NCBI GenBank assembly: GCA_001899805.1
Contig: MKWP01000015.1
Coordinates: 434,001 to 498,000, forward strand
From: Lysobacterales bacterium 66-474
GTDB lineage: Bacteria; Pseudomonadota; Gammaproteobacteria; Xanthomonadales; Rhodanobacteraceae
Direction: 5' to 3'
DNA: 64,000 bases
How positions within the stretch are numbered: the stretch's first letter is position 1; the number at the start of each line of letters is the position of its first letter. A program made the position numbers and the translations under genes. Positions 9,266 to 19,604 of this stretch are shown in pieces. Below the pieces are notes generated by a model. That model worked only from the letters and a program-made list of their open reading frames with translations, ran no database searches and was not told the origin of the DNA.

Positions 9266-11371
9266 GTGGCGAAACTCATCTTGGTGGTGTTTGCGCTTGC
9301 GTTGTCGCTCGCCTCTGTCCCGGCGTTTGCCGATGGCGTGCCAGCCCCGTTGCAGCAAGCCGGGTTGAACCTGATGCCATGGCCGGCACACGTCCAGCTT
9401 CACGAAGGTCGCCTTGCACTGACGCAGCAATTCGATATCGCGGTCACGGGCCATCCGGGACCGCGCGTCCACGACGCGGCAACCCGATTGCTGCAGCACC
9501 TGCAACGGCGTTCCGGAATCGCCTTCAGTCAACATGCTGTGACGGCCAGTCCCGGCGACAAGCAGGCGCAGCTCGTCATCAACGTGCGCCGCCCCGGTGT
9601 ACTCAAGATCGGGGAGGACGAGTCGTATAGCCTGCACATCGATTCGCGGCAGGCCGTGTTGACCGCGGAAGATGGCCTAGGCGTGCTGCATGGATTGCAG
9701 ACGTTCCAGCAGTTGCTGCAGTCCGACCCAACCGGCTACTACCTGCCCGCCATCGACATCCGGGACAAACCCCGCTTCCAGTGGCGCGGCTTGATGATCG
9801 ACGTGGCCCGCCACTTCCAACCGGTGGACGTCATCGAGCGCAACCTCCGCGGCATGGCGGCGGTCAAGATGAATGTCCTGCACCTGCACCTCAGCGACAA
9901 CCAGGGCTTCCGCATCGAGAGCAAGGTCTTCCCGGAACTGACCGAACAGGGCTCGGACGGGCAGTACTACACCCAGGACCAGATCAAGCAGATCATCCAG
10001 TATGCCGATGAACGCGGCATCATCGTGGTGCCCGAATTCGATCTGCCCGCGCACGCCGTGAGCTTTTTCGTGAGCCACCCGGAACTGGCCAGTGCGCCGG
10101 GCCCGTACCACTTGTACACGCGGTTCGGTGGCAAGAACCCCGCGTTCGATCCGTCCAACCCGGAAACGTACGTGTTCCTCGGCCGTTTCTTCAAGGAGAT
10201 GGCGGGGCTCTTTCCGGCGCCGTACATCCACATCGGCGGCGACGAAAACCCGGGGACGCAGTGGAACAACAATCCCGTGATCCAGGCCTACATGCAGCCA
10301 TCGATCACCTCCAACGAAGCGCTGCAGACACAATTCATCCAGAAGCTCGCGGCGATGATCACGGCCGATGGCAAGCAGATCATCGGTTGGGACGAAATCC
10401 TGCAACCGGGTCTGGAGAAAAGCGCGATCATCCAGAGCTGGCGCGGCAAGGATTCGCTGTATCAGGCTGCGCGCGAAGGCCACCGGACCATCCTGTCGAA
10501 CGGCTACTACATCGACCTGCTTTACCCGACTTCGGACAACTACCTCAACGATCCGATTCCACCGGGTACGCATCTCAAGCGTTCGGTCCGCCGGAACATC
10601 CTCGGCGGTGAAGCCGAAATGTGGAGCGAACTGGTTCGCCCGGGCACGATCGACTCGCGGATCTGGCCGACCACTGCCGCGATCGCCGAACGGCTGTGGT
10701 CGCCGCAAGACGTGCGCGACGTCGCGTGGATGTACAAGCGCCTGTACCTCGTGAACCTGCAGCTGGAAGACCTGGGTCTCACGCAGATCCGCAACCAGGG
10801 GGCGTTGTTGCGCCAACTGGCGGGGCAACACGAAATCGAACCCCTTCAGATGCTGGTCGACGTGATTTCACCGGTGCGCGGCTATCAAAGGATGGCAACC
10901 GGCAACTACACCACGCACTCACCGCTGGCATCGATCGTCGATGCCGCGACCGCGAACCCGTGGGCGGCGATCCGGTTCAACGAATGGGTCGACCGGTTCG
11001 TGGACCACCCTGACGCCGACACGGAGCAGAAGATTCGCCTGCAACTCGAGGGATGGATCGCCAACGATCCGGCGCTGGAGGCATTGATCGACCGTTCGCC
11101 GGACCTGCACTCGGTCAAACCGCTGGCGCAGTCGTTGGTGACGCTGTCGAAGATCGGCCTGCAGGCGCTCGACTACCTCGACCGCAAGCAGGCTGCCCCC
11201 CGTGCATGGGCCCGCGGGACGACGACCGATTTCCTGCAGGCGCGCGAGTCGGCCGCGGAAACGAAACTGCGGATGGTCGACGGCATCGAGCAACTCGTGG
11301 TGATGGCGCTGAAGGGTGAGCGCTCCAGTGGGTCAGGCGTTACGCGGGGCGAAGAAAAAAACGGCGGATAA
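9266..11371 (+). CDS. Beta-N-acetylhexosaminidase, GH20, secreted
   Basis: Hydrolyses terminal beta-linked N-acetylhexosamines (chitobiose, or GlcNAc ends of glycan strands) by substrate-assisted catalysis. About 701 residues from GTG 9266, chosen because GAGGAG lies 10 nt upstream and a clean signal peptide (LILVVFALALSLASVPAFA) follows; the longer frame only adds repeat sequence. It has a GH20b-like N-terminal domain (to ~residue 155) and a TIM barrel with HLHLSDNQGF, PEFDLPAH and the catalytic pair in HIGGDENPG (Asp326-Glu327). The substrate may be chitin oligomers or peptidoglycan; neighbouring murQ and namZ favour the latter. It converges on murQ. Confidence 0.9.
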   Translation: MAKLILVVFALALSLASVPAFADGVPAPLQQAGLNLMPWPAHVQLHEGRLALTQQFDIAVTGHPGPRVHDAATRLLQHLQRRSGIAFSQHAVTASPGDKQAQLVINVRRPGVLKIGEDESYSLHIDSRQAVLTAEDGLGVLHGLQTFQQLLQSDPTGYYLPAIDIRDKPRFQWRGLMIDVARHFQPVDVIERNLRGMAAVKMNVLHLHLSDNQGFRIESKVFPELTEQGSDGQYYTQDQIKQIIQYADERGIIVVPEFDLPAHAVSFFVSHPELASAPGPYHLYTRFGGKNPAFDPSNPETYVFLGRFFKEMAGLFPAPYIHIGGDENPGTQWNNNPVIQAYMQPSITSNEALQTQFIQKLAAMITADGKQIIGWDEILQPGLEKSAIIQSWRGKDSLYQAAREGHRTILSNGYYIDLLYPTSDNYLNDPIPPGTHLKRSVRRNILGGEAEMWSELVRPGTIDSRIWPTTAAIAERLWSPQDVRDVAWMYKRLYLVNLQLEDLGLTQIRNQGALLRQLAGQHEIEPLQMLVDVISPVRGYQRMATGNYTTHSPLASIVDAATANPWAAIRFNEWVDRFVDHPDADTEQKIRLQLEGWIANDPALEALIDRSPDLHSVKPLAQSLVTLSKIGLQALDYLDRKQAAPRAWARGTTTDFLQARESAAETKLRMVDGIEQLVVMALKGERSSGSGVTRGEEKNGG

Positions 11372-11394
11372 CGCGCTGCCGCAACATTCAGGTG

Positions 11395-11434
11395 GTCATT
11401 CCGGGTTCCGGCCTTCGGCCGGCCCCGGAATGAC
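11395..11434 (+). repeat. REP-like palindrome between convergent genes
   Basis: GTCATTCCGGGTTCCGGCC, then TTCGG, then the matching arm ending CCGGAATGAC form a long hairpin. Located in the 158-bp gap between the hexosaminidase and murQ ends, it may serve as a bidirectional transcript end. Confidence 0.65.
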
Positions 11435-11529
11435 GAAGCAAGTGGCGATCGACCGCGGTTCGCTCTCATCAGACCTCGAAGGGCGAACGGCCAAATCGAG
11501 CCAACCTTCCCAGGTTGCTCACGACGCAC

Positions 11530-12462
11530 TCATCCGTTCGCCAGGGCTTCACGCACCCGGCCACCAGCCGCGTCGAGCCTGCACCCGGCTTCTTCCGCAT
11601 CGCAGCCACCGAGCAGCATCACGACTGCGGGCTTCACCCTGCCCTGTGTCGCTTCGAGCGCCGTGATGCTGGCAGCCTCGTCCGCGCCGGTGATCTGCTG
11701 GACCATCCGCAACGCCCGCCGGCGCAGTTTGGCATTGGTCGCGCGCACATCGACCATGTACGGTCCATAGGTCTTGCCGAGCCGCACCATCACCGCGGTC
11801 GACAATGTGCTCAGCGCAATTTTTTGCGCGGTGCCCGCGCACAGCCGGGTGGAACCGGCAATCACTTCCGGCCCCGTCAACAATTCAATCATGTTGTCGG
11901 CGACGTCCGCCAGCGGGCTGCGCGCATTGTTGACGATGGCGGCCGTGTAGCTTCCCCCCTCGCGTGCGTACCGCAGCGCACCGAGCACGTAGGGCGTGCG
12001 TCCCGACGCGGTGATGCCCACCACGGCGTCATTCGATTTGAGTCCCTTTGCCTGCAATTCGGCGGCGCCGGCTTCGACGTCGTCTTCGGCGCCTTCGACG
12101 GCTTCCTGCACTGCCGCCGGCCCCCCGGCAATCAACGCGACCACCAGCTCCGCCGGGGTGTTGAACGTCGGCGGACATTCCGAGGCGTCGAGGATGGCCA
12201 GGCGGCCCGAGGTGCCGGCGCCGACGTAGAACAGCCGCCCGCCCTGCATCAGGCGTGCGGCGATGGCGTCTGCAGCGGCGGCGATCGCGGGAACCGCCTC
12301 CATGACGGCGTTTTGCGCGGCGTTCTGGCCTTCCACGAGCGTGTCGACCAGCTCCTCGGTCGAGCGCCGATCGAGGTCGTCCAGGTCCCGGCGGACGAAT
12401 TCGGTCGCAAGGACATCGAGGGCGACATCCGGCTGCGCAGGCGTGTGCATCGTAGGGTTCAC
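11530..12462 (-). CDS. murQ: N-acetylmuramic acid 6-phosphate etherase
   Basis: Cleaves the lactyl ether of MurNAc-6-P to give GlcNAc-6-P and D-lactate in the cytoplasm. 310 residues, the family length. The SIS-domain phosphosugar loop GAGTSGR is at 81-87, the signature LDASECPPTF holds the catalytic Glu95, and the second acidic site VEGAEDD holds Glu126; AASGRTPYV-like and GSTRLCAGTAQK motifs follow. The start is GTG 12462: AGGAG lies 7 nt upstream and the codon overlaps the kinase stop as GTGA, indicating translational coupling. It is the last gene of the symporter-murA-kinase-murQ operon. The D-lactate would feed the GlcDEF genes across the intergenic region. Confidence 0.95.
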   Translation of the reverse strand: MNPTMHTPAQPDVALDVLATEFVRRDLDDLDRRSTEELVDTLVEGQNAAQNAVMEAVPAIAAAADAIAARLMQGGRLFYVGAGTSGRLAILDASECPPTFNTPAELVVALIAGGPAAVQEAVEGAEDDVEAGAAELQAKGLKSNDAVVGITASGRTPYVLGALRYAREGGSYTAAIVNNARSPLADVADNMIELLTGPEVIAGSTRLCAGTAQKIALSTLSTAVMVRLGKTYGPYMVDVRATNAKLRRRALRMVQQITGADEAASITALEATQGRVKPAVVMLLGGCDAEEAGCRLDAAGGRVREALANG

Positions 12463-13463
12463 GGATGTTCTCCTCTCGCTCGCACGATCCATGGTTCATG
12501 GATGCCGCTTTCGACAAGCGCCAGGTGGCGGGCGCCATCGATCGACGTACCTTCGGCCGGCTGCAGCTGCAGGTTGGCGCCGCTCCGTTCGAGGGCCGCG
12601 TGCAACGGCTCCAGCAGGACCGGACCCAGGTTCACCAGGCCGCCGATGACGACCCCCGCTACCGGTCCCGGAGCATGCAATGCCTCGGCGGCCGCGATCA
12701 TCGAATGGGCCAACGCCGTCGCGCCGGCTTCGAGCAACTGCGCAGCGACCGTGTCGCCGTTGCGCGCCGCGTCGGCAACCGCCGGCGCGAATGCCGCCAT
12801 GCAGCGTGCAGGATTGGGATCGGAACCCAGCTTCATCACGAGTTCGCCGATCGAACCGAACTGCCGGGTCGCGGCTTCCGCCAGCATCGTCGCGGGACCG
12901 CGGCCGTCGCCGGCACGCGCCGCGGCCTGCAGACCGCAGCGACCAAGCCATGCGCCACTGCCTTCGTCACCAATCCAGGGACCCCAGCCATCCACCCGGC
13001 GAAATTGTCCGCCGGCGCCGATCGCCACGGTCACGGCACCGGTTCCGGCAGCCAATACCACACCCGGCTTGCCGCCGAGCGCGCCGGCATGCGAGGTGAT
13101 GGCGTCGCTCATCACCGCCACCCTTCGGGCCGGCAACGAACGGGCAAGCCGCTCCGCCAGCCGATGCGCCAACGCAGGCGCTTCCATGGCGCCTGGCGCA
13201 CCGACACCCACGGCATCGATGCAACCCACATCATGCTCCGCCAGCAATGGCTTGGCGACCGCGAGGATGGCCGCCTCGGCGACAACGGGTCCGTCCACGG
13301 CGCCCAGTCCCAGACTGCCATCGCCCTTGGCGATGGCCTCCGGTTCCAGCGCGTCGCCGTTCCACAATGCCGCGCGGCAGCCGGTTCGGCCGATGTCCAC
13401 GGCCAATACGATTGGCACCTGGTTTTTCCCTTGATCTTCGGAATCGTGATGACGCTTGCTCAC
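12459..13463 (-). CDS. BadF/BadG/BcrA/BcrD-type kinase, probable MurNAc/GlcNAc kinase
   Basis: Predicted cytoplasmic ATP-dependent amino-sugar kinase of about 334 residues. ASKHA-fold signatures: phosphate-1 loop AVDIGRTGCRAAL near the N-terminus, phosphate-2 loop AAGTGAVTVAIG, and WGPWIGDEGSGAWLG, the block typical of N-acetylglucosamine kinases of this family. It overlaps murQ by 4 nt, so its product is probably the etherase substrate MurNAc-6-P; MurK of Clostridium is a BadF-type kinase acting on both MurNAc and GlcNAc. GTG 13463 has no clear Shine-Dalgarno; GTG 13415, just before the first strand and preceded by AAGGG, is a good alternative start. Specificity is inferred from context. Confidence 0.8.
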   Translation of the reverse strand: MSKRHHDSEDQGKNQVPIVLAVDIGRTGCRAALWNGDALEPEAIAKGDGSLGLGAVDGPVVAEAAILAVAKPLLAEHDVGCIDAVGVGAPGAMEAPALAHRLAERLARSLPARRVAVMSDAITSHAGALGGKPGVVLAAGTGAVTVAIGAGGQFRRVDGWGPWIGDEGSGAWLGRCGLQAAARAGDGRGPATMLAEAATRQFGSIGELVMKLGSDPNPARCMAAFAPAVADAARNGDTVAAQLLEAGATALAHSMIAAAEALHAPGPVAGVVIGGLVNLGPVLLEPLHAALERSGANLQLQPAEGTSIDGARHLALVESGIHEPWIVRARGEHP

Positions 13464-13484
13464 GCGACGTAACGGCCGGAAGGC

Positions 13485-14840
<1,356 letters not shown>

Positions 14841-15049
14841 TCAACATCGCGATCGTCGACATGCAACAGCGCTGGCCGGCGCGAAGGCGTGCCAGCAATT
14901 CGAGCGCTGGAAACGACAGGCAGGGAAAACCGCCGATCGCGTATGCGGTTTTCGCGGCGGGAACATCATGCACCGGCTGCCCCGGCATCCTACTGGAGAA
15001 AATCGGGATCTGCGCAGTGATCGACGTCATGGTTTGGCAGCCGTTGGGT

Positions 15050-16603
15050 TCAGCGTGGCCCGGCTACACGTTGCCGCGCGGCAGCGTCATCGGGGGCCAT
15101 CCCCGCGAACACCGACCGTTCATGCGGATGGGTCAGCGACAGGCCGCCGCCGACCAGCAACGTGATCGCGACGCCAATCGGCACGTACCAGGGAAATGCC
15201 AACGGCTGTCCGTCGATTTTCACCGCAAGCACCACCACCGCCATGACAACCACCGTGGCGACGAAGGCGATCGCGCCGTCGCGCTGGTTGGCGCGCTTGA
15301 CCAGCAATCCCAACAGGAACGCACCCAGCAACGCCCCATAGGTGTAGCCGGTGATGCTGAGGCCCAGCACCACGACGGGGCTGTGGGTATCGGTGAACAT
15401 CGACGCGAACCCGACCAGCGCACCGGCCCAGAACAGCGTGGAGATGCGCGAGATGCGCAGCATGGCCTTGTCGCCGTAATCGCGTCGGCCGAACAGGCGG
15501 ATCAGGTCGGTGAGGGTCGAATTGGACATCGAGTTCATCGCCGACGACAGCGAGCCCATGGTCGCGCCGAGGATGCCGGCCACCATCAGGCCGGAGATGC
15601 CCGGCGGCAATCCGCGGATGATGAATTCCGGAAACAGGTCATCGGGGCCGCCCAAGCCCAGTTGCGCCGGCGTGCGGCCGCCGAACTTGATCCACAGCAA
15701 CGTGCCCACCAGCGAGAACAGCGCGAATTGCAACATCACGAACACCGCGCTGCCGATCATGGCCTTGCGGCTGTCGCGCAGGTTCCTGCAGGCGAGGATG
15801 CGCTGCACCATCAGCTGGTCGGCACCGTGCGAGGCCATCGTGAACACGGCGCCGCCGAAGATCGCGGCCACGAACGCGAACGGACTGGTCAGGATCGGCG
15901 CGTGGAAGTCGAAGACCCGGAATTTGCCGGCGGCAAATGCATGATCCAGATCGGCGAGCGAGGTTCCGTGCAACAAAATGACTACGCTCAGCAGCGCGCC
16001 GCCGAGGTAAAGCATCATCTGGATCGCGTCGGTCCACACCACCGCGCGGATGCCGCCGATGTAGGTGTAGGCGACGGTCACGCCGGCCAGCACCACGATG
16101 ATGGCCAGATAGCTCGTGTGCACGCCCATGGCCGCGAGCAATACCGCGATGGGTATCGCACCCGCGAACAACCGCACGCCTTCGGCCAGCAGGCGTGTAA
16201 CCAGGAACGTCGCCGAGGCGAGGCCCTGCACCTTCGGTCCGAAACGCAGTCCCAGGTATTGATAGGCGCTGACCAGGTTGCCGCGCGCATACAACGGCAA
16301 CAGGAAGATCGCGACGAGGGTGCGTCCGAGCAGGTAACCGAACGCGAGTTCGACGAAGCCGTAGGCACCGAGGTAGGCCACGCCCGGCACGCTGATCACG
16401 GTCAGCGTCGAGGTCTCGGTTGCGACGATCGAGAAGCACACCGCCCACCACGACAGGTTGCGTTCGCCGACGAAGTAGTCGGTCGCGGAACGTTGCCTGC
16501 CACTGATGCGCAGCCCGATCGCCGCGATCACGATCAGGTAGATGACGATGATGGCGAGGTCGAGCACCGGATCAGGATACGTGCCGCGTGGCGGGCACGA
16601 CAT
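15050..16603 (-). CDS. Sodium:solute symporter (SSS/SLC5 family)
   Basis: Inner-membrane Na+-coupled importer of about 517 residues with roughly 13 hydrophobic helices. Family marks include RSATDYFVGERNLSWWAV after helix 1, the ATETSTLTVISVPG segment and the helix pair around ATMGSLSSAMNSMSNSTL. First gene of the operon with murA, a BadF-type kinase and murQ, so the inferred cargo is MurNAc or a related amino sugar, replacing the PTS importer used by enteric bacteria. Promoter copy F lies 94 bp upstream. ATG 16603 has a poor ribosome site; GTG 16567 is an alternative. Confidence 0.85.
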   Translation of the reverse strand: MSCPPRGTYPDPVLDLAIIVIYLIVIAAIGLRISGRQRSATDYFVGERNLSWWAVCFSIVATETSTLTVISVPGVAYLGAYGFVELAFGYLLGRTLVAIFLLPLYARGNLVSAYQYLGLRFGPKVQGLASATFLVTRLLAEGVRLFAGAIPIAVLLAAMGVHTSYLAIIVVLAGVTVAYTYIGGIRAVVWTDAIQMMLYLGGALLSVVILLHGTSLADLDHAFAAGKFRVFDFHAPILTSPFAFVAAIFGGAVFTMASHGADQLMVQRILACRNLRDSRKAMIGSAVFVMLQFALFSLVGTLLWIKFGGRTPAQLGLGGPDDLFPEFIIRGLPPGISGLMVAGILGATMGSLSSAMNSMSNSTLTDLIRLFGRRDYGDKAMLRISRISTLFWAGALVGFASMFTDTHSPVVVLGLSITGYTYGALLGAFLLGLLVKRANQRDGAIAFVATVVVMAVVVLAVKIDGQPLAFPWYVPIGVAITLLVGGGLSLTHPHERSVFAGMAPDDAAARQRVAGPR

Positions 16604-16696
16604 CCTCGCGGCGATGCCTCACGCCGACCTTGTGCATCGCATATCGCACTACCTGCTCCTCGCTCCGCGGAACGCCCTGCCCTGCCAATCCTGTCA

Positions 16697-16762
16697 ATCG
16701 TACCCAACCGCCTGCACGGGCCACCAATGAAAAACCCTAAGGGTGGCATAGCCTGAGGCTAT
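16697..16762 (-). promoter_or_regulatory. LysR-type activated promoter, copy F
   Basis: On the minus strand: perfect inverted repeat ATAGC-CTCAG-GCTAT (16748-16762), a 20-bp segment starting GCC and ending TTTTTCA, -35 TTGGTG (16722-16727), 19-bp spacer, -10 TACGAT (16697-16702). It drives the symporter-murA-kinase-murQ operon. Because the box is symmetric it could also act on the divergent aminotransferase gene; a TATGCT sits at 16792-16797 on the plus strand, but no matching -35 is evident there. Confidence 0.8.
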
Positions 16763-16842
16763 GGCAGCGATCGCGGCCTCCACACGCGCGGTATGCTTGC
16801 CGGAGAATATCCACATCAAACATTCCTGAAGGCGAAACAAGC

Positions 16843-18030
16843 GTGGCCATCGACGCCGTTGAAACACCGCTGCATCCACCGACCCGGGTGCTGCTCGCCC
16901 CGGGCCCGAGCGAGCTCGATCCCGAGGTGTTGCGCGCGATGACGCTGCCGCCCCTGGGTTACGTCGACCCGGCGATGCTGCGGATTTTCGACGAGCTCAA
17001 GGCGCTGCTGCGCGAAGCCTTCCAGACGACCAACGAATTCGCGATCGCCCTCTCCGGCACCGGCACCGCCGGCATGCAGGCGGCGCTGTGCAACACGATC
17101 GAGCCCGGCGACGCGGTAGTCATCGGCACCATGGGCTACTTCGGCGAGCGGCTGGCGATGATGGCCGAACGCCTGGGCGCCAAAGTGACGCGGGTCGACG
17201 CGCCATGGGGCACGCCGCTCGACGCGGACCGGATACGCGACACGATCCGCAAGGTTCGCCCGCGCGTGGTCGGCGTGGTGCACGGTGAAACCTCGACCGG
17301 CGTGGTGCAGGACGACATCGCCGACATTGCCGCCGCGGCGCATGAAGTCGATGCGTTGTTGATCGCGGACACGGTCGCCTCGCTCGGCGGACACCCGCTC
17401 GACATCGACGCGGCCAGCATCGACGTCTGCTACAGCGGCAGCCAGAAGGCGCTCGGCGCGCCGTCCGGCATGGCACCGTTGACCTTGAATGAACGCGCGA
17501 TGGAGCGGGTGCGCAAGCGCAAGTCGCCGGTATCGAATTTTTATCTCGACATTCCCGCGCTGGAAAAATACTGGTACCAGGGCCAGTACCACCACACGAT
17601 CTCGGCACCTCTGGTTTACGCGTTGCGCGCGGCGTTGCTCGTTTTGCACCACGAAGGATGCGAACAGCGCTGGGCACGCCACCAACGCAACTTTGCCGCG
17701 TTTCGCGCAGGCATCGAAGCGTTGGGATTGACGATCCTCGCGGCACCCCAACACAGCCTGTACACCGTCGCCGGCGTATTGCTGCCGGACGGCGTGGACG
17801 CCGGCGACGTGCGCAAGGCGCTGCTGGATGACTTCGCCATCGAAGTCGCGACCGGACTCGGCCCGTTCAAGCCACGCATGCTACGCATCGGCTTGATGGC
17901 TTATGGCTCGCAAGTGCACTTCGTCTTGCGTTTGCTGGCTGCGCTGGAAGACGTGTTGCGCGCACGCGGGCACGTGTTCGAAGCCGGCGCCGGCTTGGCG
18001 GCCGCGCAAGCCCGCTGGCAAACACCGTAG
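16843..18030 (+). CDS. Class V aminotransferase, alanine-glyoxylate / serine-pyruvate type
   Basis: PLP-dependent transaminase of about 395 residues. The substrate-loop start TRVLLAPGPSELDPEVL and the PLP lysine Lys202 in YSGSQKALGAPSGM identify the AGT/SPT group of fold-type I class V enzymes. It should move the amino group of alanine or serine to glyoxylate or another 2-oxoacid. It starts at GTG 16843 and is divergent from the MurNAc operon; a glcDEF set follows 93 bp downstream. With glycolate oxidase-like genes behind it, either glyoxylate handling (glycolate to glyoxylate to glycine) or alanine deamination during peptidoglycan breakdown is possible. Confidence 0.85.
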   Translation: MAIDAVETPLHPPTRVLLAPGPSELDPEVLRAMTLPPLGYVDPAMLRIFDELKALLREAFQTTNEFAIALSGTGTAGMQAALCNTIEPGDAVVIGTMGYFGERLAMMAERLGAKVTRVDAPWGTPLDADRIRDTIRKVRPRVVGVVHGETSTGVVQDDIADIAAAAHEVDALLIADTVASLGGHPLDIDAASIDVCYSGSQKALGAPSGMAPLTLNERAMERVRKRKSPVSNFYLDIPALEKYWYQGQYHHTISAPLVYALRAALLVLHHEGCEQRWARHQRNFAAFRAGIEALGLTILAAPQHSLYTVAGVLLPDGVDAGDVRKALLDDFAIEVATGLGPFKPRMLRIGLMAYGSQVHFVLRLLAALEDVLRARGHVFEAGAGLAAAQARWQTP

Positions 18031-18118
18031 GTTGGGGTGAGCGGATCTTCGCGAACCCCAACAGACAACGAACCCTGTTGGGTTTCGCCCAAAGAGCGGG
18101 CTCAACCCAGCCTACAGC
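18028..18118 (+). repeat. 90-bp imperfect palindrome
   Basis: GTAGGTTGGGGTGAGCGGAT at the left and the related arm ending GCTCAACCCAGCCTAC at the right, with an internal AACCCCAAC / GTTGGG pair, form a long stem between the aminotransferase stop and glcD. It is a dispersed intergenic repeat type distinct from the CGGAATGAC family in this window. Confidence 0.65.
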
Positions 18119-18122
18119 ATCC

Positions 18123-19604
18123 ATGATCCTCCCTGCCGCCAAACCAACGACCGACAAGCGTGAACTGATCGCCGCGCTGGGTCGGTTCCTGCCCGACGAT
18201 GCGATCCTGCACGCGACGGAAGACTTGCGTCCCTACGAGTGCGATGGCCTGTCCGCGTTTCGCCAGACACCGATGGTCGTCGTGTTGCCGCGCACCATCG
18301 AGCAAGTCCAGAAAATCATGCGTGTGTGCCACGAACGCGGCGCGCCGGTGGTGGCACGCGGCGCCGGCACCGGTTTGTCGGGCGGGGCGTTGCCGTTGGG
18401 CGACGGCCTGCTGCTGAGCCTCGCGCGTTTCATGTCGATTCTGGACATCGATCCCGCGAACCGCACGATGCGGGTGCAACCCGGCGTGCGCAATCTCGCC
18501 ATTTCCGAAGCGGCGGCGCCATTCGGCTTGTATTACGCACCGGACCCTTCTTCGCAGATCGCCTGCACCATCGGCGGCAACGTGGCCGAGAACGCCGGCG
18601 GCGTGCACTGCCTCAAGTACGGACTGACCGTCCACAACATCCTCAAGCTGAAACTGGTGACGATGGACGGCGAGCTGCTGACCTTCGGCGCCGATGGGCT
18701 GGATGCGCCGGGCTTCGACCTGCTCGCGCTCGCGACCGGATCGGAGGGCATGCTGGGCGTCGTCGTCGAAGTCACCGTCAAGCTGGTGCCGAAACCTGAA
18801 ACCGCGCGCGTGGTGTTGGCCGCGTTCGACGACGTGGAGCACGCGGGCGCCGCGGTGGGCGCCATCATCGCGGCCGGCTGCGTGCCCGCCGGCCTCGAGA
18901 TGATGGACAACCCGGCGATCCGCGCCGCCGAGGCCTTCGTCCACAGCGGCTATCCGGTCGACGCCGCGGCGATCCTGCTGTGCGAACTGGACGGCACCGC
19001 CGAAGCGGTCGCCGACGACATCGAACGGGTGGAATCGATCATGGCGCGGTGCGGCGCCAGCGCGACGCGGGTGTCGCGCGACGAAGCGGAGCGCGCGAGG
19101 TTCTGGGCCGGGCGCAAGATGGCGTTTCCCGCGATGGGCCGGATTTCGCCCGACTACTACTGCACGGACGGCACCATTCCGCGCAAGCACCTGCCGCGCG
19201 TGCTGCGACGCATCGAAGCATTGGGGCGCAAGTACGAACTGCCCGTCGCCAATGTGTTCCACGCCGGCGACGGCAACCTGCACCCGATGATCCTGTACGA
19301 CGCGAACCGGCCGGGCGAACTCGAACGCGTCGAAGGACTCGGCGGCGAGATCCTGAAGTTGTGCGTCGAGGTGGGCGGCACCATCACCGGCGAACACGGC
19401 GTCGGCGTCGAGAAGATCAACCAGATGTGTGACCAGTTTTCGTCCGCCGAACTCACGCAGTTCCACGCGATCAAGGCCGCGTTCGATCCGGAAGGCCTGC
19501 TCAATCCGGGCAAGGCCGTGCCACTGCTGAAACGATGCGCCGAATACGGCGGGCTGCACGTGCACGGTGGCGAACTGCCATTTCCGGAACTGGAACGATT
19601 TTGA
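18123..19604 (+). CDS. glcD: FAD-linked 2-hydroxyacid oxidase subunit GlcD-like (glycolate/D-lactate)
   Basis: Flavoprotein subunit of about 493 residues that oxidises glycolate or D-lactate. FAD-binding-4 (PCMH) domain, residues ~40-220: VVARGAGTGLSGGALP and IGGNVAENAGGVHCLKYG. FAD-oxidase C-terminal domain: VFHAGDGNLHPMI and GEHGVGVEK. Start at ATG 18123, which lies within the end of a repeat and has no strong ribosome site. Its stop overlaps the TTG start of the next gene by 4 nt. D-lactate is the co-product of MurQ, so D-lactate to pyruvate is a reasonable job here; glycolate cannot be excluded. Confidence 0.9.
   Translation: MILPAAKPTTDKRELIAALGRFLPDDAILHATEDLRPYECDGLSAFRQTPMVVVLPRTIEQVQKIMRVCHERGAPVVARGAGTGLSGGALPLGDGLLLSLARFMSILDIDPANRTMRVQPGVRNLAISEAAAPFGLYYAPDPSSQIACTIGGNVAENAGGVHCLKYGLTVHNILKLKLVTMDGELLTFGADGLDAPGFDLLALATGSEGMLGVVVEVTVKLVPKPETARVVLAAFDDVEHAGAAVGAIIAAGCVPAGLEMMDNPAIRAAEAFVHSGYPVDAAAILLCELDGTAEAVADDIERVESIMARCGASATRVSRDEAERARFWAGRKMAFPAMGRISPDYYCTDGTIPRKHLPRVLRRIEALGRKYELPVANVFHAGDGNLHPMILYDANRPGELERVEGLGGEILKLCVEVGGTITGEHGVGVEKINQMCDQFSSAELTQFHAIKAAFDPEGLLNPGKAVPLLKRCAEYGGLHVHGGELPFPELERF

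Noticed and set aside
14861-16756. 631-codon plus-strand frame opposite the symporter
   Set aside because: Antisense shadow of a well-supported SSS symporter; Gln/His/Arg-rich composition and no recognisable domain.
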